Source of the DNA: Tethya wilhelma
Lineage: Eukaryota > Porifera > Demospongiae > Tethyida > Tethyidae
Length of the DNA stretch: 64,000 nucleotides
Assembly (NCBI GenBank): GCA_964030475.1
Contig: CAXIPT010000002.1
Span: 8,388,553 to 8,452,552, forward strand
Direction of reading: 5' to 3'
Part shown: positions 23,054 to 35,700 of the stretch, piece by piece
Layout: each line of letters begins with the position of its first letter
How positions within the stretch are numbered: the stretch's first letter is position 1
Made by a program: the position numbers and the translations under genes
The notes under the pieces: model-generated
Database searches by the model: none
Told to the model about the DNA's origin: nothing
The model's input: the letters and a program-made list of their open reading frames with translations, nothing else

Positions 23054-24548
23054 TGTGTGTGTGTGTGTGATGTGTGTGTGCGTGCATGAGCGCATACTCC
23101 AATGTCTCTTCTTGTATGCAATTTCAGGTACTTTCACGTTTGTGATGGTGCTCTTGTGCCTGACATCATGCATGATGTGTTGGAGGGAGCTTTGGAATAC
23201 GAAGTCAAGTTGTTGCTCAATGTGATGATATCAACAGAACAGTACTTTTCCCTTCAGCAGCTGAACAGCAGACTAGAGAACTTTGATTATGGGTATATGG
23301 AAATCAAAGATCGCCCAACTCTTATTGCTCCAACTACTCTATGTAGTGAAGGAAACAAGCTCAAGCAACAAGGTTTGTACTACTATAATACCATGTTGTG
23401 GTTATGCTACCAGAAACCACTTTACATTCCTGAATACAGAACCCACAATACTCTTTTTTTTTTCTATAGCATCACAAATGTGGCTTCTTGGAAGACTTTT
23501 GCCACTACTAATTGGTGATCATGTACCTGAAGCAGATGAACACTGGTCCAACATTTTGAAGCTGATGGAGATAGTGGACATTCTTTTCTCTCCACAGATG
23601 ACAGAGGACAATGCTGCATATCTTGTAGCCCTTATTAGCGATCATCATGAGGAATTTAGAAGATTGTATCCCTCCAGCACCATCATTCCGAAGATGCACT
23701 TCATGGTGCACATGCCAAGGATTATGATACAGTGAGTCGTACATGTACATTTGATGCTGTATATAAATGGTATGTATATATACAGGTATGGTCCTCTGGT
23801 CTGTCACTGGACCATGAGGTATGAGGCAAAACATTCATACTTCAAGAAGTTGGCACAGTCCATGGGGAATTATATCAACTTGCCATACTCTCTTTCAATG
23901 CGGCACCAACAGCTTGAGTGCTACCTTAGTATCAACACACAAGACTTACCAGGCAGTGATTTGGAGGTTGGACCAGGTGTGTATCTATGTTGTTGTGCCC
24001 TCTTTATTACCACTTGATTAATGTTTTTACACATGATTGTATGTAGGTTCCACTGTTGTGGCAAGCAGTGTTGCAGAACAAGTAGGCAGGACTGTTTGTA
24101 CTGCATATGAGTAAGTAGCTAACACAGCTATTGATGGATGTGTGTGTAAGCAATGATACTTTCTCAAAATTAATTCAGGGCCAAGTGGGTAAAAATTGAT
24201 GGAAATATGTGGAGAAAAGGAGCTGGATTTGTAAACTGTATGGAGAGTGATATGCCAGAGATTGGTGAAATATTGAAGATTATTGTTATCAATGGTGCCA
24301 CAGTATACTTTCAAGCACAAACTTTTGAAACAACATATCACCCTCATTTTCGTTGCTACTCAATAGAAAGGTGTGTTTCACATGAACTTTTTGCTGAACT
24401 AAGAACACTGCCTGTGAACAAGCCACTCTATATCAGAAACCCTGGGTCATTTCCTACAAAAAGGGTTGTAGTTTACCTTATTATGTGTACAGCACAACAT
24501 AACCACATGGTCATATTATGTGTATTCATTGTGAATTATGCAACTTAG
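20945..24548 (+). pseudogene. C2H2 zinc-finger / transposase-like protein, 11 exons, one in-frame stop
   Basis: Exons 20945-21571, 21698-21847, 21929-22103, 22181-22332, 22418-22591, 22746-22879, 23128-23372, 23470-23731, 23786-23976, 24047-24110 and 24179-24548 sum to 2544 bp (848 codons) with all phases matching. The only defect is TAA at 22556-22558. The N-terminus has a CPFC finger and a second classical C2H2 finger (CGIGGC...FRNHVSANH). Later blocks PDIMHDVLEGALEYEVKLLL, IPKMHFMVHMPRIMIQYGPL and CHWTMRYEAKHSYFKKLA are typical of a large family of transposase-like proteins in fish and invertebrates, probably EnSpm/CACTA related. I cannot assign the catalytic acids. It may be an inactivated copy, or the stop may be an assembly error. 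Confidence 0.65.
22960..23090. repeat. (TG)n microsatellite in intron 6 of the transposase-like gene
   Basis: Long TG-rich tract with interspersed CGTGTG and GATG units. Intron borders at 22880 and 23127 are intact. Confidence 0.85.
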
Positions 24549-25729
24549 CTACATACACATGCATAATTATTTTGTTAATCAACTTTACTGAAACAATGTG
24601 AATAATAGTACAATGTCATGACTGAGTGATAAAACTTAAATGCATTGTGTATGCTGTATAAGTACCTGAAATACATGGTCTAGCTGAACAGGTTTGATGT
24701 TGACGTGAGGTGACATGCTTGTTCCATGGCACTCAATGGAATCGGTAGAATTTTGTTAGCTAATCTGGCCTTGTGACCACATAGTTTGGAATTGGTCTGT
24801 CAAATTTGACCTGTCCANNNNNNNNNNNNNNNNNNNNNNNNNNNNNNNNNNNNNNNNNNNNNNNNNNNNNNNNNNNNNNNNNNNNNNNNNNNNNNNNNAT
24901 CTGTTAGTGAGAGCCTCTGAGCAACTCTGAAAGTTTGATTTTGTTTGACTAGATTTTTATGGTGACCAACATTTTGTATTGTGTCTATGGGACAGCTGGC
25001 CCATTCCTACTATACGTACTACCGTACGTATGATATCAAGTAGGACTACACGTGATGCACTTGCGCAATAGCTAGCGCGCACTAGCGCTGGCGCGAACTC
25101 CACGATGCCTGCATGCCATACAACTGGACCTGGCCACCAAGTTCTGTGCGCTCAGGCTCGCCCCAAAGATGCTTGCATCTGTCTAGTAATAATACTAGGG
25201 GTACACTAAGTGCAATCCTCGCTCAGCAGCTCCACGATCCAACGGTCACATTCCCAATCGCTCTGGCAAAGATCGTCGCAAGTGTGTGTTATTTCACGAT
25301 CACTGCACATTGCTACTTTCAGCAACTCATGCAATATCTTTCATGCTGTAAAGTTTTTTGTAATATTATTATTATAATGCACTCATTAATACTTTACCTC
25401 ACACCAGTATAATAGTATAATAACTATTATTCCGAGCGAAGCGAGGCAATGTTTGGGTTCAATTGAGATTTTTCGTGGACGACGTGGTGATGGCAGACCA
25501 AGGTAAACTTCGTGGCGTATCTTGGCTGTGCTTCAGCGTTTTCTCACAAAAGTAAGTAAGGCACTTTGCCTCATCATGAACTTGTCTCAGGCCAACTTGG
25601 GAGATGAAACTGTAGCTTAGAGCGTGGATAGAGTGCCTTGTGACTTTTTGGGCCAAGTTAGATAGTAGGTTTTTACTGAGACGATCTTTGCCCTACACAC
25701 AAACAACATATTTAGATAGAGTCTATATA
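24549..25729. other. Gene-free stretch containing the N run 24818-24898
   Basis: An assembly gap of 81 N lies at 24818-24898. After it, CCCATTCCTACTATACGTAC leads into the hairpin ATACGTACTACCGTACGTAT (about 25015-25034), which shares its TACC loop and GTAC stem with family A. The 5-bp unit CGAAG/GCGAGG at 25435-25450 is low-complexity. No gene is seen. Confidence 0.55.
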
Positions 25730-26436
25730 CAGTGCAACCACATAAGAGACCAAAATTCATGATTTTGTGTTTATCTCAACATAACTTCCAGACCTTAAAG
25801 GCTTACCATCTAGTGATGGTACATATGTGTAGGGTGATCACTTGTGAAGCTTCTGTGAGTGGGCGGGTCTGGTCACGTGATTGTGGGAGGGCGTGGCTCA
25901 CCGTTTGCAAAGAACGGTAAGGAAAAAACGTTAGGGATAAGATTGGACAAACTACTGGGAGTTAAGAGTCTAGATTTTATAGGGAGTTAGAGGCTGCATT
26001 GATGAATATATGTTCCAAATCAGAGCTCTTAACTCATGAGTATAAGCAAGAAATGCTTGCATAAAGCCAAAAAATATGCGAAATTTAGTGCAAAAAAGTT
26101 AGGGATAGAAAATATAGCTTCCAGTGCGAGTTAAGGTCCCAGATTTGATCTGTAGATAGACAAAGAAATGACTTAGCATTGTACCAAGTTTGGTAGAGCA
26201 GGCCCTTGGCATTCGTCCAAACCGTTGCATTTTGTTAGCTAAAAGAGAGCATTTTGCAAAATTCTGCAGATTTATGGCTTCGCAAAATAACTACAGTGAT
26301 ACGGTGAAATTTTGATTTTCAAAAACGCTTGAAACCACCCAAATTCTGCTTGTTAGCAACAAATTTATTGATTTCATGCACTTTTGACTGTTTGCAAAGA
26401 TTTTTAAGAATTTTGGTCTCTTATGTGGTTGCACTG
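25730..26436. mobile_element. Tc1/mariner-type MITE, 707 bp, 29-bp TIRs, TA duplication
   Basis: The first 29 bases (25730-25758, starting CAGTGCAACCACATAAGAGA) are the exact reverse complement of 26408-26436. Both sides are flanked by TA (25728-25729 and 26437-26438). CAGT ends are typical of Tc1 elements. It encodes no transposase. Confidence 0.85.
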
Positions 26437-27356
26437 TAGATCTAGCAATCTTTGACTTGGAATGATTGAATAATAAATTAAGGAACAACATCATCATGAT
26501 GTAGGATCAAGTGGCCTGCAAATCGCACTAGCTGCCACTCCATTTGAGAGAGACAATGTCCCATTGAGTCACAGTGTCAGGTGTGTGCACAGTGATGGCA
26601 TGAGACTGTGTATGTAGGAGCTCGAGGAGGCCAGTGAAGGAAATGATGAGAATGGTCATTGTTGCCTAGTAATAACCAATCACTACAATGAGGTCTCATG
26701 ACAGTTACTCATGATAAAATGAAGGACGTCTATAAATGCTCCATTGACAACAGACTTCTCTTCATACATCATTATAAAGTTGGAGTGCCACTATCAAAGT
26801 AAGCTATGGCTCCAATGCTTTAATTTCTTAGTCAGAAGAATCGAAGGAATCACAGCTTCTATATCATGGTGGTGCATTAGTTTTCTTCTACGACTCAGTT
26901 TCTTCTCAGGTCCAGTTGTGTACATGTATTTAGACAGAATACTATAATAATAATAAATTTATACAGCAATGCCATTACGTTCCATCATTCTTGCCATAAT
27001 CATACTGAACAAGATCAATTGCTCAGTATTATTCTGGGACTCCTCTTATAATTACTTAAGTATTGCATTCGAATTCCTGCATGTTAGTATTAATTTGGCA
27101 GAGTTAACAACAGTTCAAATTGATAGCTAGCGTATGGGAAGGAGACGTTAATCTTTAGTATAGGACGTTAAATATTGGTTATTCAATAGCGTCCCCCAGG
27201 ACAGATTTCCAAGGGGTAATACGTCATCCCGGACGTTAACTGACATGCAATAATGTCCCACCGGACGAAATTTGGAGGGCTGTGAACAATTAAGCCTCAT
27301 TAAGGCCATCATGCAACATTTCAACAACATTGCCATACAACACAAATAAAAAAAAT
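26437..27356. other. Gene-free stretch
   Basis: No exon or RNA gene recognised. Around 27140-27270 there are repeated GGACGTTAA words (GGAGACGTTAATC, TAGGACGTTAAATATTGG, CCGGACGTTAACTG), probably another decayed repeat. Confidence 0.4.
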
Positions 27357-28350
27357 GAGTGAACAACCTTTGTGTGTTGGAGCTTGTGGTTTAGTTGTAG
27401 CTATTGTAATAAAAAGAAAACGAGAAAGGGGAAGAAATTTAAGAAGACCATTTGGACAAGACAGTGGATCAGACAAAGAGAGCAGTTTGGAGCATACCAT
27501 TAACTTCTGAAAGAACTACAGTTGACCGATGTCACCGTGCCAATTTTTATTAAGTGCACATTTCCTAGCTAATAGAATTATTACATTTCATTAACATCAT
27601 GATGCATAGGTATAGTATATAGCAAAAAATTTCATGCGCTATATAATATCTAACTGCACTGTTTCTAATTAATGTACACTTGCTATATGAATAAGCTTGT
27701 CATTGTTTTGAATAATATTATAGGTTCCAACTACAGAAGCTGAATGGGAAGCAATAGTTAAACATATCCAATCACAATGGCAGTTTCCACACTGTATTGG
27801 TGCACTGGACGAAAAGCACGTACTTATTCGACCCCCTCCAAACAGTGTGGTCATCAGTACTACTTTAACTATAAGCACAGTTTCAGCATAATTCTTTTAG
27901 CTGTTGTTGATGCTGACTACAAGTTTTTGTATGTGGACATCGAAAGCAATGGCCATATATATAAATGACGGAGGAGTTTTTGGAAAGAGTGACCTGTATA
28001 GTGAATTGGAAGTTGAGACCCTTCATGAACATACCATCAGCAAAGCCAATACAAGACAATGGAATACTGCATGGTCCCTTACATGATTGTTGCTGATGAT
28101 ACTTTCCCACTTAAGCAGTATCTACAAAAGCAATATTGCTAACAAAGGAAAGGCGGATTTTCAACTATCAATTAAGTCGAGCTCGGAGAATCGTAGAAAA
28201 TGCATAAAGTTGAACATAATTTTAATTATCGTATTGGCTTGCTGTACACTGCACAATTTCCTTCGCTCAAACCAATCCTCTCAGAATGTATACACTCCAC
28301 AAGGCAGTGTAGATACAGAGGATTCAGTCACGCACACTGTACTACCAGGC
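27357..28350 (+). pseudogene. PIF/Harbinger transposase remnant
   Basis: Broken frames on the plus strand read PTTEAEWEAIVKHIQSQWQF, PHCIGALDEKHVLIRPPPN, then in another frame YFNYKHSFSIILLAVVDADY and KFLYVDIESNG, then NDGGVFGKSDLYSELE and finally LACCTLHNFLRSN. These match, in order, the DDE nuclease domain of Harbinger/HARBI1-type transposases (GALDGKH, D in VVDADY, DGG). The common G of GALDGKH is E here. Multiple frameshifts and stops show it is dead. An upstream ATG at 27357 could belong to its original N-terminus. Confidence 0.8.
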
Positions 28351-28978
28351 AGTTGGTGAGAGGACATGTGCAGAGAGCCACAGGGCTTAGCTGAGATAGA
28401 CAGGCATGTCAAGGAAGCAATAACCATTCATCTTCGGCTAAACAAATAATCATTAAAATTTATAGCAGTATAAAGCTTCGTAATTGAAATTAAAGGGGAA
28501 TACTTTTAGACATCAATCTACCTTCAATTCCCATAGATTCCAATATTGCTTCCACTGCATCAGACAGAGAGAGACCTCTTATCTCTGTTGTGATATTCTT
28601 TCAGTGATGAGGCATTCATGTTATTCATATAAATCAATACACTTTACAACTTTTTCAGGTATCCAGTCCATGAAAATGATAAGCTATCCGCACTCAAAAA
28701 AGCCTATCAATAGCTACAACCTTGGCAATAGTGATCCATGGCAATCTTTACCGAATCAGTTGAAACGGCTGGCATGTTACTTCTTATGCTACGCTTAACT
28801 ACAATTGTAATTAGTATGATTGAATATGTGGATACAAGACGAATTTAAAGAATTCACCATTTTTTTAATGCATCTTTCCTTACATGTACGATAGGTGAGA
28901 AACGAGGCTACGGTAGCTAATACATATAATCAAAAAAAAAATACATAGTCACAATACTTTAATCTATGACCATACTCA
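28351..28978. other. Gene-free stretch downstream of XDH copy C
   Basis: No coding motif seen. It includes the 3' flank of XDH copy C, whose stop codon is at 28979-28981. Confidence 0.5.
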
Positions 28979-29655
28979 TCAAACCTCAATTGTCCACCTA
29001 CTAGCTTCAGCATCAATCGTAGAACAGGCCTAAAAAATGACATTGAGGTGTATATGGACTTAGTTGTATTGATTATTGTCCAACCTGTTTTGTGAACTGG
29101 TCCACACAGGCCATCCTGATCCTCTCACAGGTGGCTGGGGAGTCCAATCTGAAAGGACCACTCTCTCCTCTCTCTTTCCTGGCAGCAGCTATGGCATCCT
29201 TGATGGCAAAGAACACTGAGGCAGCCAAGAAGAGAGGAGGCTCTCCCACTGCCTGCAATAATTGTTGGATATTGTCCCAATGAGTGTGTAAATGGTTGTC
29301 AATGGTACTCTTAGTTATAGTTAAAGTCCACTGTTTACTTCTAGACCTTTGATTCATGTATAGCTTTTTTCTTCTAATAATCATAATAATATTATGTAAA
29401 CCAACCTTTGATGAAAAGATGGCTTTAGGGTTTGGTGTTCTGTCCATCAAGGCCACATTGAACTGAACAGGGACATCTGAAGAGGTAGGGATCTTGTATG
29501 TCCCAGGACCAGTTGTGAATATAGTGCCACGCTGAGTATGATCATCACCTTCAAGATAGACACACTGCTCTAGGGTAAACAGTCCCAGGCCTAGAGTGAA
29601 GGCTCCCTCAACCTGAAAGAAATCAATAACATAATAGTCTCCTCCAACCAATAGT

Positions 29656-29739
<84 letters not shown>

Positions 29740-32700
29740 TAGTTGCCGCAGTGCATGACCTCAAGTGGACAATTACTAAGTAAACAATCGGCATAACAAT
29801 AATTGTTTACCATTGCCTAGCAACCAAAGTTTTTATAGGCTAATTGCTGGTTAGTGGCTGGGTGGAGGTGACAATAGAGTAGCTAAAGATCACAGGGGGT
29901 CAATGGCAAACAATATAGACCATGCATCGAGTGCTGCCCACTTAAGGGTCATGCAACAATAATTATTATTCTCTTAGTAGTATTCTCACTAATAATACAA
30001 AAATGCATATAAACTACTGTTTCTTAGTAACTTCCAACAAACACACAGACACAATTCATGCTCTCCACTTGAAGTCATGCAACTAATTGTTAGAAGTTTA
30101 CACTGTGACAGTAATTGCCCAAAGTAAACAAAATTAGTATAGAACACTTAAAATTGGGTATATACAATCTACTTAAAATACTAGTGTTTAACAGACACAC
30201 ACACATAGCCTATATGCTCTCTCCTTTTACCTTGCACTAAGGGTCAAAGAGGAGAGACTAGGCACTAGGCTACACATACACACACACCTGTCCGATATCA
30301 ATGGCAGGATTGATGCTATCCCCCACATCCATGAGAAGGTCTGTCCTCAACACATTGAAGTCACCAGTCAGTGTGTCCACTTCAACTTCAGAACAGCCAA
30401 CTCCATAACTGAAATAGTTGTAAAGATTTCCCTTCCCTTTGTCCCAGTCAAACCACAGTCCTGGAACGGAGTAGAAGCCCTGAGCAGAGAGGTTGATTTG
30501 CTGCATGTACGCTTTCTTCACCCAATTATCCCAGCTGGCTTCAGGGTCTTCCTCAATGATTGGCTTGAGACGATCCATGATCTGGTCACAGCAATCCTAA
30601 GAGCAAAACAAATTGATAATACAATGTCATTTATTTTGTGGCTATAAAGGATTTAACAAAAAAGTTAAGTGGCAAAATTTTACCAATCTATATTCATTAA
30701 GATTCTAGTATTATTGTACCTTCACAGCCATGCCATACAGATCAGTTGAAATTGAAGCACCGGTGACACTTGAGTTTGGCACAGTGGTGGTGTTGGTCTC
30801 TGAGATGAAGACCCTCTCTGGAGCCACCCCGAGACACCGAGCACACACCTGCACCATCTTAGTGTGGAGTCCCTGTCCCATCTCCACCCCACCATGAGTG
30901 ACAAGAACTGAACCATCAGTGTAGACGTGAAGCAAGGCTCCTCCTTGGTTCAGGAACCTAGCTCCAAATGCAATACCAAACTTTGTTGGGACCAGAGCTA
31001 TCCCTCTCTTCTTGTAGCAGTTTGAGCTGCACCATGAAGACCATGAAGACAACAAACAAACAGCTAAAAAAACAAAAACCATTTACAGGACTTAGTCAAA
31101 CTATTCTACACCTGCAATGTTAAGACTGATTTAACATTATAGCTGGAAATACTATTGACGGGGATTTTAACTTGATGGTCCGACAGTCAGAGTCCAAATC
31201 GTTGAATTTATATCCGCCAATATTTTGGCTGCGATATATGCATGTACTATGTGCACGAGCAAATTGTCAAATTTAAATTCGTCAATATTTTTTTTATTTT
31301 TTTTATTTGCGTTCTGTGGAGCAAACTGTCAAATTTTTTTACCATATTTCCAGCTATATGGTATTTTACATGGCAGCCTCCCCAGCTTACTACTAAAGAA
31401 ACAAATCATGAGATTGCAAACTGCTAACAGTTTAAGGATAAATTGTTTATTTATGGACCATCATTCACTCACTTGTTGTAGTTGTCAATGGCTGCCCTCC
31501 TCTCTTTGTAAGAGGCCTTCTTCTTGAGAGTCTCCCAACACCTTCTGATGGTGCACTCTGTCAGGACCATTCCAATTGGAGTCACATCTCCATCTCTGTA
31601 CATATTCATCTCCTGCACATGCTCACTAGCCACTCCAAGGTGACCAGCAATGTGTGATATGATCTGCTCCATCACCATCATTCCTTCTGGGATACCAAAC
31701 CCTCGCATAGCAACATTGGAAGCTAAGTTGGTGCGACAGGCTTGACCAATGATACGAATGTTGGGAATCTTGTAAGCATTTTCAAGATTTGTTATTGTTT
31801 TCTCTATCCCCTGCAAGTGAGCGATAAACTGTGTCACTATAATTTATAAGTGCTGTTTTGTTACCAAAACTAAAATATGTGACGTTTGTGATGTGTTGTT
31901 TTTTTTTTGTTGACACATGCGCTATACATACATGTACGTACATGAAACAAAAGAACGTCACAAAACGTCATAGAACGTCATAAAATGTCACATATTTTAG
32001 TTTTAATAACAAAACAGCGCTTATATAGTAAGACAGTTCCTTTAACAAGTGTACTGTAACTTAAGGATCACGAATGGATCAGAGTGCATACAGCTATAGA
32101 GGGATCCATTGATTTCCCACCATTAGAGTAGACATGAGCATACAATGCACCTAGTCTGCCATCAGAAGAAAAACCAACCTATAAAAATAATATTATGAGT
32201 AAGTTTGAGAGCTGAAGCAGTATATGTATAATGTGTAGGACTTACTTTGTATTTAGCTAGAAGAGGATGCCTTCCGCCGGTACATATCATGTCTTCATCT
32301 CGATCAAGCATGTTTCTTACAGGAACACCAAATCTGTTTCAAGACAAGTTTCTCTGATTGTGAGATACTGTCAAATGGTTTGTAAAGTATGCAAATTAAT
32401 CTTATCTCACTTGTTGGCAGCCACTGCAACAGCAGTTGAAAGAAACAGTGATGCACTCTGTTTTCCACCAAATCCTCCTCCTAAATTTTACAAAAAAAAA
32501 CAATCACTAATATTACTGATTCATTAAGTAGGTTAACTGAAATAGTTGTATACAATTTTAACAAAGCATTGAAATACTCACCCAATCTTTTAACTCTAAC
32601 ACTAATTCTGTGAGCAGCCACTCCCAAAGCACTCGCCACACTCTTTTGTGTGCCATCAATCAATTGAGTAGAGCTCCATATTTCCATCTCACCTCCCTCC

Positions 32701-35700
32701 CCCTTTGGGACAGCGATACAGGCCTGGGTCTCAAGGTAGAAGTGTTCCTGTCCACCAATCCTTACTTCACCTTCTAGCTGGTGTTCAGAACTGGCATAGG
32801 CTGAATCAAAGTCACCATCTTCAAGTTTACGTGTTGGCTCAAAGAAAGAATTGGTAGCAATTGCATCCTGTAAAAATCAGACACAAAAAATGTTCTCAAT
32901 ATACATATAATTATACACCATTAACTATACATCATACAAGCATACCTCTATTGTGATCACAGCTGGTAAATCCTCGTATGTGACTTTGACTGCTTTGGCA
33001 GCTCGTTGGGCCAGGGGTTTACTCGTGGCCACAATGAGACCAATGACCTGTCCTAAGCTCTCCACCTTCCCTTCAGCAAAGATCACTTCATCCGAAATCA
33101 TACCTACACAAAAAATGTTGTGTAGCATAATAAAATTTAATGTCTTTCACACTAAAGCAGTTATTGAATCACCTGTGATATTGGAGCCAGGTACATCAGC
33201 TGCACACACATAACCTTTGACTCCTTCCATCTTGACAGCATCACTGTAGTCCACTGATAGGATCTTTGCATGAACCCTGGTACTCAAGACCAGACCTGCA
33301 TACAGCTCTCCTTCAAAATGAGGAATGTCATCAGTGTATCTGCATGGATACACATCACATAGTAACATTTAAACCACAAACATGCAGTGTTATTAATGTA
33401 GATGTATTTTGCACATGCCAGGCTAACCTGGCCTCTCCAGTAGCTTGTTGTAAAGCTGAGAGGTGCATCATTGGTCTCCCTATGGTGTCCTCACTCGGTT
33501 GACCTTCTGACACTCTCTGGAATCCCTGTGTACTCTTGACCTGCTCTCTGTGAAATGGCAGAGTGGCACTAATGAGTTCATTAGCCAGGGATTCACCTGG
33601 CAAATGAGACAGAACAGTGAGGTAGAACTTGAAGAAGAATGAAGTGGTCAGGGATTGTCTGTACTCAGCCATCCCACCAGACACATCAAGAGCTAGTTTG
33701 ATCTCAGAGAGAAGAAGCTCACAAGCTTCTTGAAGGGTCTTCTCACACCAAGGCCTTGGAATGATGAGGGACAAACAAACAAACAAACAAAAAGGAGCAA
33801 AGAAACAAAGAAACAAACAAGACACAAGAAAGAAGAACAAATAAACACAGGACAATAATATTGTGAATGTGCCTGGGTACTTACTTTCCAATTAGAGCCT
33901 CTTGAGTGTTCTTTGCTATGACAGTGACGTAGCTGACTCCTCCGTAAGTGAGACAGCACTCCCTCACAGTCCAGAGGGGCTGGCCGGGAGAGAGCATCAC
34001 CCTCAGACCAGCATTCACTATGGCTGAACTACAAGTTCTACGACGAGCCTGCTTGTAGCCATAGATATACTCATTCTGTAGGATAGGAGATGAATAGTTA
34101 CCACACATTATATGATCGATGAAGTGTACTGCTAACCTCTCTAGTGAATGGTATGAGGACAGAGACAAGAACTTCATTTGGTTGGAAGGCTACACCCTTT
34201 TTGGACTCTTCTAAATAGTTTGAATCCATGAGTATTGTTCTTTGTGAAGCTGTAAGCACAACGATACTAATCATTTTAGCTCAGCAATTGTGAAATAATG
34301 TCCGTATATATACCTTTCGACTTTAGGTTAAGTTTAGCTCCAGCTGACACTAGTATTGAGTTAATGTCAGAAGTTGAACTAGCAGTGCACACACATCCAC
34401 CAACTGACTATATAGACAGAATAACAGACAAACAAAGCTCCAGTCATCTGAATGACGGCCCAATTAATATTGTAATATTCAACTTACAACAACATTTCTG
34501 ATTTGTTGGCTACCAAACCATCTCAACATTTCTAGAAGAGCTGAAAATGTTCTCGTCTTGTGTTCTGTAGGCCATAATCATAAAGACATGTAGTTGTATG
34601 GCCCAGCCCTGTTTCCAACGCATTGTAACCTGGGAGTGAAGCTTGTAGTTCCTTCAGTTTACCAGCCAGTCTGCTCAGAGACACAGATGCCCCAACTACC
34701 AGACCTTCATCACTCAACTCCATACAGTTCAGCTCTGCTACTAGACTAACACTGATGAGGACATCATAGAATGATCCACTCTTCATTTCCAAACCTATAC
34801 ATAATTTGGCCATGAAGCATCATTATTATTACAGTCTCAATAGCTTTAATTCCTAACAATAATGGGCACACACTCTGTCATGCACCAGTCTGTGTTCATA
34901 GAGCAATAACTTCCCTCCATTTAAAGCTGAATGAGATAAATCCAGTGCCCGACACTAGCTTGAGTTACCAGTGTCCTATATACCACTATGAATACCAATT
35001 TACCCCCATAATTATATAGATGCACTTAAACCCTCACCTATTAACTATACACATAACAATATACATACCTGTCTTTGTAAATCCAGCAACAATCTGATTT
35101 TGGGGTTTGCTCTTTTCATTATTGTGTGGGAATTTGTCTCTGAGCTCCAGCAGTTGTTGTAGAGTTACTGGAGTGTACCACTGACACTGTGGACCATGGA
35201 TGGCAAGTGGCTTTGGAGGTCCCTGCAACTGCAAGACCAAAGTTTACATACTTAGCATACATACACAATAGCTTACAAATCAAAAAAACCACAATTATTG
35301 TCAATGCTTCTATATAGCTGACAAGTATTTTGTACTAGGAGTATAGTTGTACTCCTTCTTGCTGTTGTATGTTTTCCCAGGGGAAGATATACAACAGCAC
35401 GAAGGAGTACAAAACCTTACACTAGATACTCATAGTACAGCCTGCTACTGGTGGTTAGCCAGTGTACATGGGATATGTACCTTTGAAGTGTGACCTAACT
35501 ATGGTACAGTAAGTTATATGTGAGACTTTATGAGTGCTACCAACTGCTGTAAGATTTTATCACTATTACTTTGAGAGGAGGAGGGAAGATCGGTTCTTGT
35601 GTTGGATCAAGAGGAATAAACTTGCTGGCATCAAACAGCACAGAGGGACCCTCAATGGTCCTAGTAGAATGGTGATCAGTCTCCACCATACAACATTGAC

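Larger units (their letters stand above)
17969..24817. mobile_element. Putative CACTA/EnSpm-like DNA transposon with two divergent genes
   Basis: The left boundary is placed at CACTGTAAAAAATGAGGAGT (17969), resembling CACTG-type ends of animal EnSpm elements. Subterminal repeats follow (TAACACCTTTAGG and ACCCTAAAAGGTGTT inverted at 18055-18075). The element interrupts XDH intron 4. It carries a minus-strand SAM-domain gene (18346-20747) and a plus-strand C2H2/transposase-like gene (20945-24548) separated by 197 bp. The right terminus was not found; it may lie in the N run starting at 24818. Superfamily assignment rests on the end sequence and on protein resemblance recalled from fish genomes, so it is tentative. 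Confidence 0.5.

Noticed and set aside
22907..23225. His/Thr and Cys/Val repeat frames
   Set aside because: Translation of a TG/CA microsatellite in an intron; not proteins.
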